Below, one piece after another: positions 4,848 through 8,355 of a DNA stretch of 8,355 bases. Origin of the DNA: Desulfarculaceae bacterium (GTDB taxonomy: Bacteria > Desulfobacterota > Desulfobacteria > Desulfobacterales > Desulfobacteraceae); NCBI GenBank assembly GCA_021737205.1, contig JAIPEK010000084.1, positions 1-8,355 on the forward strand, in the 5' to 3' direction. Numbering within the stretch: position 1 is the first letter of the stretch; each line of letters begins with the position of its first letter. The position numbers were made by a program, and so were the translations under genes. The notes under the pieces are model-generated. The model was not told the origin of the DNA. It did no database searches and was given only the letters and a program-made list of their open reading frames with translations.

Positions 4848-6053
4848 ATGGAAAAAGACCGGAATTTTGACGAGATCATTGACAGAAGCGGCACGGCTTC
4901 CATGAAATGGGAACCGCAAGTCCTGTCCAACGTGTTTGGAGAAGGCAAGGAAGATCTGTTGCCCTTGTGGGTTGCGGATATGGATTTTCAATGTCCCGCC
5001 GTGATCAGACAGGCCATGGAAAAAAGGCTCAATCACAGGGTATACGGTTACAGCCTGATCGATCCCGGCTATTTCCCGGCGCTTATCTCCTGGTACAAAA
5101 GGCGGCATCAATTTGAGATTCGGGAAGACTGGATCAAAACCACTCCGGGTGTGGTGCCGGCTGTCAACTATATCATCCAAAGGTTCACACAGCCCGGAGA
5201 CAAGGTGTTGATCCAGCCGCCGGTGTACTATCCGTTCGCCAGGGCGATTTTGAACAACGGCCGCAGGATCGCTGAAAATCCCCTCCGGATTGAACACGGT
5301 CAGTACCGGATGGATTTTGAAGACTTAAAAGAAAAGGTCAAGGAACCCCGGGTGAAGCTGGCGATTCTCTGCAGCCCCCATAACCCGGTGGGCCGCGTAT
5401 GGACGAAAGAAGAACTGGAGATGTTCGGCGAAATCTGCCTGGAGAACGGGGTGCTGGTCACCTCCGATGAAATCCACTGCGATCTGGTGATGCCGGGGTT
5501 CAAACATGTGTGTTTCGCCTCCATTTCACAAAAATTCGCCCGAAACTCCATTACCTGTCTGGCAGCCAGCAAGACGTTTAACCTGGCCGGTCTTCAACAA
5601 TCAAGCATCGTCATGCCGAATCCGGACATCAGGGACGAGATGACCATCCAGATTGAAAAGCTGGGATTCACCAACGGCATCGGCGGAACCCTTTTCGGGG
5701 CGGTGGCGGCGGCTGCGGCCTACAATGAGGCCGAATCGTGGCTGGACAACCTGATCGAATACCTGTATGACAATTACATGTATCTCAAAACCTTCCTTGA
5801 AAAAGAACTGCCCGGTGTGAAGGTGTATGACCTCCAGGGTACGTATCTGGTGTGGGTGGATTTTTCAGCCGTCCGGCCGGACGGGACGGAGAGGATTCGT
5901 CTTCTGGAGGAAAAGGCAGGGGTGGGCCTTGATCACGGTGAATGGTTCGGTGATAACGGCGCCGGATTCGAACGGATCAATATTGCCTGTCCCCGCTCCA
6001 TTCTGGAACGGGCGGCCGAGTCCATCGTCGGGGCACTTCAGGGAGGGTCCTGA
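4848..6053 (+). CDS. patB: MalY/PatB family PLP-dependent C-S lyase (cystathionine beta-lyase type)
   Basis: This 401-residue fold-type I pyridoxal-phosphate enzyme belongs to the MalY/PatB branch. It cleaves the C-S bond of cystathionine or cysteine conjugates to give a thiol (homocysteine), pyruvate and ammonia. Visible signatures are MKWEPQVLSNVF and LPLWVADMDFQCP near the N-terminus (subfamily-defining), YGYSLIDPGYFPALISWYKR, TTPGVVPAVNYIIQ, QPPVYYPF and CSPHNPVGRVW (Asn179). TSDEIHCDLV (Asp207 pairs with the pyridine nitrogen), AASKTFNLAG (Lys242, Schiff base) and FERINIACPR (Arg376, substrate carboxylate) follow. Length matches the family (about 390-400). The ATG at 4848 follows AAGGA with an 8-base spacing. 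The gene is monocistronic in this window and divergent from the sensory operon. Its biological substrate, methionine biosynthesis or cysteine-thiol catabolism, cannot be decided from sequence alone. The symbol is by family resemblance only. Confidence 0.93.
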   Translation: MEKDRNFDEIIDRSGTASMKWEPQVLSNVFGEGKEDLLPLWVADMDFQCPAVIRQAMEKRLNHRVYGYSLIDPGYFPALISWYKRRHQFEIREDWIKTTPGVVPAVNYIIQRFTQPGDKVLIQPPVYYPFARAILNNGRRIAENPLRIEHGQYRMDFEDLKEKVKEPRVKLAILCSPHNPVGRVWTKEELEMFGEICLENGVLVTSDEIHCDLVMPGFKHVCFASISQKFARNSITCLAASKTFNLAGLQQSSIVMPNPDIRDEMTIQIEKLGFTNGIGGTLFGAVAAAAAYNEAESWLDNLIEYLYDNYMYLKTFLEKELPGVKVYDLQGTYLVWVDFSAVRPDGTERIRLLEEKAGVGLDHGEWFGDNGAGFERINIACPRSILERAAESIVGALQGGS

Positions 6054-6266
6054 ACAGCTGTTTCGAGTTCCGGGATCAACGCTTTTTCTGTTGCCGTCTC
6101 GCGCCGTCACAAAGGCCTTAAAACTGAATCCCTCTTTTTCTTATCGGTCAAAATGAAAAGGAGCAAAGCAGTCATGAAAAGATGATCAAGTATGGCATTT
6201 TTGAGTTTGTAACCAATTGACATTATTGAATCCAACCGTTATTTGTGGCCATAGAAAATTCGCATT

Positions 6267-6286
6267 GCAAATCATGGGTGATTTGC
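6267..6286. repeat. Perfect hairpin: 8-bp inverted repeat with 4-base loop
   Basis: GCAAATCA (6267-6274) and TGATTTGC (6279-6286) are perfect inverted copies separated by TGGG. The stem would fold in RNA of either strand, but no T tract follows in either direction, so it is not a standard intrinsic terminator. It may still act as a 3' processing or attenuation structure for one of the converging genes. Confidence 0.5.
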
Positions 6287-6303
6287 GAGGGTCGAAGGCA
6301 AGC

Positions 6304-6360
6304 GTAAGCTTACATGAGCGGAAGGTTATGCCGGATCGGCTGATGCCGGGAAATACGGCA
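6304..6360. repeat. Cluster of short inverted repeats and a direct repeat
   Basis: Within 57 bases there is a perfect palindrome GTAAGCTTAC (6304-6313), a small hairpin GCCG-GAT-CGGC (6330-6340) and a second hairpin TGCCG-GGAAATA-CGGCA (6344-6360). The heptamer ATGCCGG occurs twice, at 6328-6334 and 6343-6349. The arrangement suggests a structured element, but no known RNA family or insertion sequence is recognised. Confidence 0.35.
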
Positions 6361-6426
6361 AGCACTTTCATATAGAAGGTTTGAAAAGAGCTGCAAAACT
6401 GACTGGAAGTTTGAATATACTTCGAT

Positions 6427-7323
6427 TCAGAGACTTTCGGGTTTGAAAGCCACGGCCTCGTCAATGGAGGCAAAGTTGCCAAAGAGCATCACAAGGCGGT
6501 CCACCCCTAAAGCCGCGCCTGCACATTCCGGCATGTTTTCAAGATCGGCAAGGAATTTTTCAGGCATGGGGGCGGAAGATTTTTCCAACTGGGCGCGTTG
6601 CTCGATTTCTTTTTCAAACCGCAGGCGCTGTTCTTCAGGATCGGTGAGTTCGGAAAATCCGTTGGCAAGCTCGAGACCTGCGATGTAACATTCAAACCGC
6701 TCGGCAGATTCCGGGTTTCCCGGCTTGAGACGGGCAAGGGAACCAAGCGCGGCAGGGAAATCATACAGGAATACAGGCTTTTCAAAACCGAGATTCGGCT
6801 CGATATCCATGCTGATGATCTCGTCGAACCTGCCGGTTTCCAGAGCCTCTTCCATCGGAATGCTGCCGTACCGGTCAAACGCCTCTGTAACAGAGAGCCT
6901 GGGAAACTCTCCTGTGATATCCACTGTAGCGCCCTGATAGTTGATGCAGGATTCATTTCCAGTGATCTTTGCCACATGCCGGATCATTCCCGTAATCGTT
7001 CTCATCAGACCGTGATACGTCTGATCTTTGGCATACCATTCCAGGAGGGTGTGTTCGGGAAGATGAAGTTTGCCGCGTTCGTTTTTGCGAAAACATGGAC
7101 AGACCTGAAAGATTTTTTCATGACCTTTTGCCATGAGCCGCTTCATGCAAAGCTCGGGAGATGCCTGCAGAAACCAGCCTTCGGATTCGAACGGATCGAT
7201 GTGGGCCTCCGGGATCAGATCCGGCAGCCGGATCGGGGTCTGGACCTCGAGATAACGGTTTCTGATGAAATAATCCCGGACCGCCTGGATCACGGCGGCC
7301 CGTTTTTCCAGATTCCCTGTCAA
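6427..7323 (-). CDS. epmA: EpmA-like EF-P lysine lysyltransferase (class II aminoacyl-tRNA-synthetase paralogue, GenX/PoxA family)
   Basis: This 298-residue homologue of the lysyl-tRNA synthetase catalytic core lacks an anticodon-binding domain, as in EpmA (PoxA/GenX), which attaches (R)-beta-lysine or lysine to a conserved Lys of elongation factor P. Class II motifs are visible. Motif 1 lies around YLEVQTPIRLPDLIPEAHID (residues 24-43), motif 2 is FRKNERGKLHLPEHTLLEWY (78-97), and motif 3 is GAALGVDRLVMLFG (269-282). ELANGFSELTDPEEQRLRFE (218-237) is also typical. E. coli EpmA is 325 residues, so this copy is complete but compact. The start chosen is TTG (7321-7323), which places LEKRAAVIQAVRDYF at the usual distance; no ATG or well-placed ribosome binding site was found, only AAGGGG 15 bases upstream. 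It lies in the same frame as the deacetylase-like gene, three bases after that gene's TAA, so it probably depends on coupling or reinitiation. EF-P and EpmB are not in the window. Confidence 0.9.
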   Translation of the reverse strand: MTGNLEKRAAVIQAVRDYFIRNRYLEVQTPIRLPDLIPEAHIDPFESEGWFLQASPELCMKRLMAKGHEKIFQVCPCFRKNERGKLHLPEHTLLEWYAKDQTYHGLMRTITGMIRHVAKITGNESCINYQGATVDITGEFPRLSVTEAFDRYGSIPMEEALETGRFDEIISMDIEPNLGFEKPVFLYDFPAALGSLARLKPGNPESAERFECYIAGLELANGFSELTDPEEQRLRFEKEIEQRAQLEKSSAPMPEKFLADLENMPECAGAALGVDRLVMLFGNFASIDEAVAFKPESL

Positions 7324-7326
7324 AAC

Positions 7327-8337
7327 TTACAGGCCGGGCCCCTTAACTGTGTACAGGTCCTGTGTGCGGTCCTGGAGATAAATTCTCGCGTACCGGTTTG
7401 CGGTCTGAGCCTTTTCAAACATGGCGTATCCCGCTTCAATGCATTCGCTGCAGGCGTTCAGGGGAATGTGCACCGCAAGGATGTGGTATCCCCGGGTCGC
7501 CTTGGAATCAATTTCAAAACACCCGCCGCAGTCCCGGCATACCCGTACTTTTTCAATCTGCCGCTCAAAGATGTTGTCGGTGTCGTAGAAAATCTCCCGG
7601 TCCCTTGTCTGGATCTCCCCGTGCCTGCCGGATTTCTCTCTCATCTCGTGCCGCTTTTCAAAGTAGGAGTTGATCGTGTCCGAGGTCTTTTTGATGCGGT
7701 CTGTGATGATCCGGGACTGCCGCAGCCGTTCCGGGTTGTAGTCGGGTTCCACCACGCCGGAATAGTCGATACCGGCCATTGCCAGGATGATCCCCAGGTT
7801 GACGTACGGAAGCGCCCCCTCGATGGCGTATCCCCCTTCGAGAACTGCGATGTCCGGCTTGAGCACGGATGTGAGATCGGCATACCCCTGGGCGCAGAAG
7901 TTCATGTTGGTCAGCGGATCGGTATAGTGGTTGTCCTGGCCTGCCGAGTTGACAACCATATCCGGCTTGAACGCCTCGATGGCCGGCATGACCGTGTTTT
8001 CGATCATGTACATGTACCCTTCCTTTGAGGTGCCCGGCGGCAGCGGAATGTTCAGACAGGTGCCCATGGCGTTTGGACCGCCCAGCTCTCCCATGAAACC
8101 GGAGCCGGGAAACAGGGTGCGGCCGTCCTGGTGAAGCGAGATGAACAGGACATCCGGATCGTGCCAGTATATGTTGTTGGTGCCGTCCCCGTGGTGGCAG
8201 ACGGTGTCCACGACAGCGATTTTTCGTACGCCGTATTCGCTCCTGAGGTACTCCACCATGATGGATTCCATGTAGATGTGGCAGAATCCCATGCCGCCGT
8301 GGGTGACCCGCATGGCATGGTGCACGGGGGGACGCAC
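7327..8337 (-). CDS. Histone-deacetylase-like (acetoin-utilisation type) amidohydrolase, N-terminus missing or disrupted, with Cys-rich C-terminal tail
   Basis: Residues 1-~195 match the catalytic region of bacterial class II-like histone deacetylase homologues, zinc enzymes that remove acyl groups from lysine or polyamines. Landmarks are RPPVHHAMR (tandem His), CHHGDGT (His48), SLHQDGRTLFPG, NSAGQDNHYTDP (Asp135) and VLEGGYAIEG (Tyr170). Two conserved positions look altered. RPPGHHA is RPPVHHA, and the zinc-ligand Asp of the usual D-x-D-x-H-H motif is Val46 (DTVCHH). After ~210 a charged linker leads to a tail with C-x2-C-x2-C (267, 270, 273) and C-x2-C (296, 299), which looks like a zinc- or FeS-binding unit. 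Full-length relatives have roughly 100 or more residues before RPPGHHA. Here the frame continues back only to FAL before meeting TGA at 8347-8349. A GTG at 8335-8337 follows GGAGG at 12-base spacing, so a shortened product is possible. Alternatives are a pseudogene, a sequence error near the window edge, or recoding. Confidence 0.75.
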   Translation of the reverse strand: MRPPVHHAMRVTHGGMGFCHIYMESIMVEYLRSEYGVRKIAVVDTVCHHGDGTNNIYWHDPDVLFISLHQDGRTLFPGSGFMGELGGPNAMGTCLNIPLPPGTSKEGYMYMIENTVMPAIEAFKPDMVVNSAGQDNHYTDPLTNMNFCAQGYADLTSVLKPDIAVLEGGYAIEGALPYVNLGIILAMAGIDYSGVVEPDYNPERLRQSRIITDRIKKTSDTINSYFEKRHEMREKSGRHGEIQTRDREIFYDTDNIFERQIEKVRVCRDCGGCFEIDSKATRGYHILAVHIPLNACSECIEAGYAMFEKAQTANRYARIYLQDRTQDLYTVKGPGL

Positions 8338-8355
8338 AAGGGCGAATCACCTCCC

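Larger units (their letters stand above)
6054..6426. other. Convergent intergenic region without a supportable gene
   Basis: This 373-base gap lies between the ends of the converging C-S lyase and EpmA-like genes. I see no convincing long coding frame and no classic terminator (GC hairpin plus T run) on either strand. It looks more AT-rich than the genes around it. It contains AACAGCTGTT next to the lyase stop, a ten-codon frame at 6153-6185, and a group of inverted repeats at 6267-6360. It could hold a decayed mobile element, an unrecognised small RNA, or nothing functional. Confidence 0.6.

Noticed and set aside
4694..4948. An 84-codon minus-strand frame in the divergent intergenic region
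   Set aside because: It overlaps the start of the C-S lyase gene, has no ribosome site and no recognisable product.
6153..6185. A ten-codon basic peptide frame (MKRSKAVMKR), with an internal ATG preceded by AAGGAG
   Set aside because: It is too short to support, no promoter or conserved context is visible, and the first ATG lacks a ribosome site.
6217..6222. A perfect TTGACA hexamer in the convergent gap
   Set aside because: No acceptable -10 box lies 16-18 bases downstream, and no gene follows on that strand.
6186..6482. A minus-strand frame containing FPGISRSG, which resembles the undecaprenyl-diphosphatase motif
   Set aside because: No other part of that membrane protein is present, and the frame runs into the 3' end of the EpmA-like gene in another frame.
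6598..8028. A 476-codon open frame on the plus strand, antisense to the EpmA-like and deacetylase-like genes
   Set aside because: It lies opposite two well-recognised genes that share one frame, its translation shows no family resemblance, and it crosses both genes and their junction. It is a by-product of GC-rich codon use.

Overview
This window looks like a chromosomal segment of a strictly anaerobic, Desulfobacteraceae-like bacterium (Desulfobacterota, former Deltaproteobacteria). The evidence is the gene families: an AlkK-type fatty-acyl-CoA synthetase, a sensory-type [FeFe]-hydrogenase homologue with an HndB-like [2Fe-2S] protein, and a histone-deacetylase-like amidohydrolase of a kind I recall from sulfate reducers. 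The taxonomic call is an inference from gene content, not from a marker gene.

Positions 1-4577 (minus strand) hold an apparent eight-gene operon, read right to left: DRTGG protein; small RsbT/RsbW-like ATP-binding protein; a 428-residue sensory [FeFe]-hydrogenase-like protein with clostridial-type ferredoxin clusters; second DRTGG protein; PHP-domain metallohydrolase; a second, different ATP-binding (GHKL) protein; HndB-like [2Fe-2S] thioredoxin-fold protein; and the N-terminal third of an acyl-CoA synthetase that runs off the window. Junctions are a 4-base TTGA overlap or gaps of at most 25 bases, so translational coupling is likely. A strong sigma70-type promoter lies so close to the first ATG that the transcript should be leaderless. 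The first seven genes match the accessory set often seen beside NADP-reducing or bifurcating [FeFe]-hydrogenases. Here no catalytic hydrogenase or diaphorase subunit follows; the next gene is for fatty-acid activation. The simplest hypothesis is a redox or H2 sensing module tied to fatty-acid catabolism.

Positions 4578-4847 are a divergent intergenic region with several palindromes and promoters for both directions. Positions 4848-6053 (plus) encode a MalY/PatB-type pyridoxal-phosphate C-S lyase. Positions 6054-6426 are a convergent gap with no gene I can support. It contains a perfect 8-bp hairpin and a cluster of smaller inverted repeats.

Positions 6427-8355 (minus) hold an EpmA-like lysyltransferase (translation factor EF-P modification) preceded by a histone-deacetylase-like gene. 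The two genes are in the same reading frame, separated by one TAA. The deacetylase-like gene has a Val at a position expected to be a zinc-ligand Asp, a Val in its PPGHHA motif, an in-frame TGA just before the conserved FALVRPP segment, and a Cys-rich C-terminal tail. It is therefore either degenerating, affected by sequence errors, or a divergent variant.
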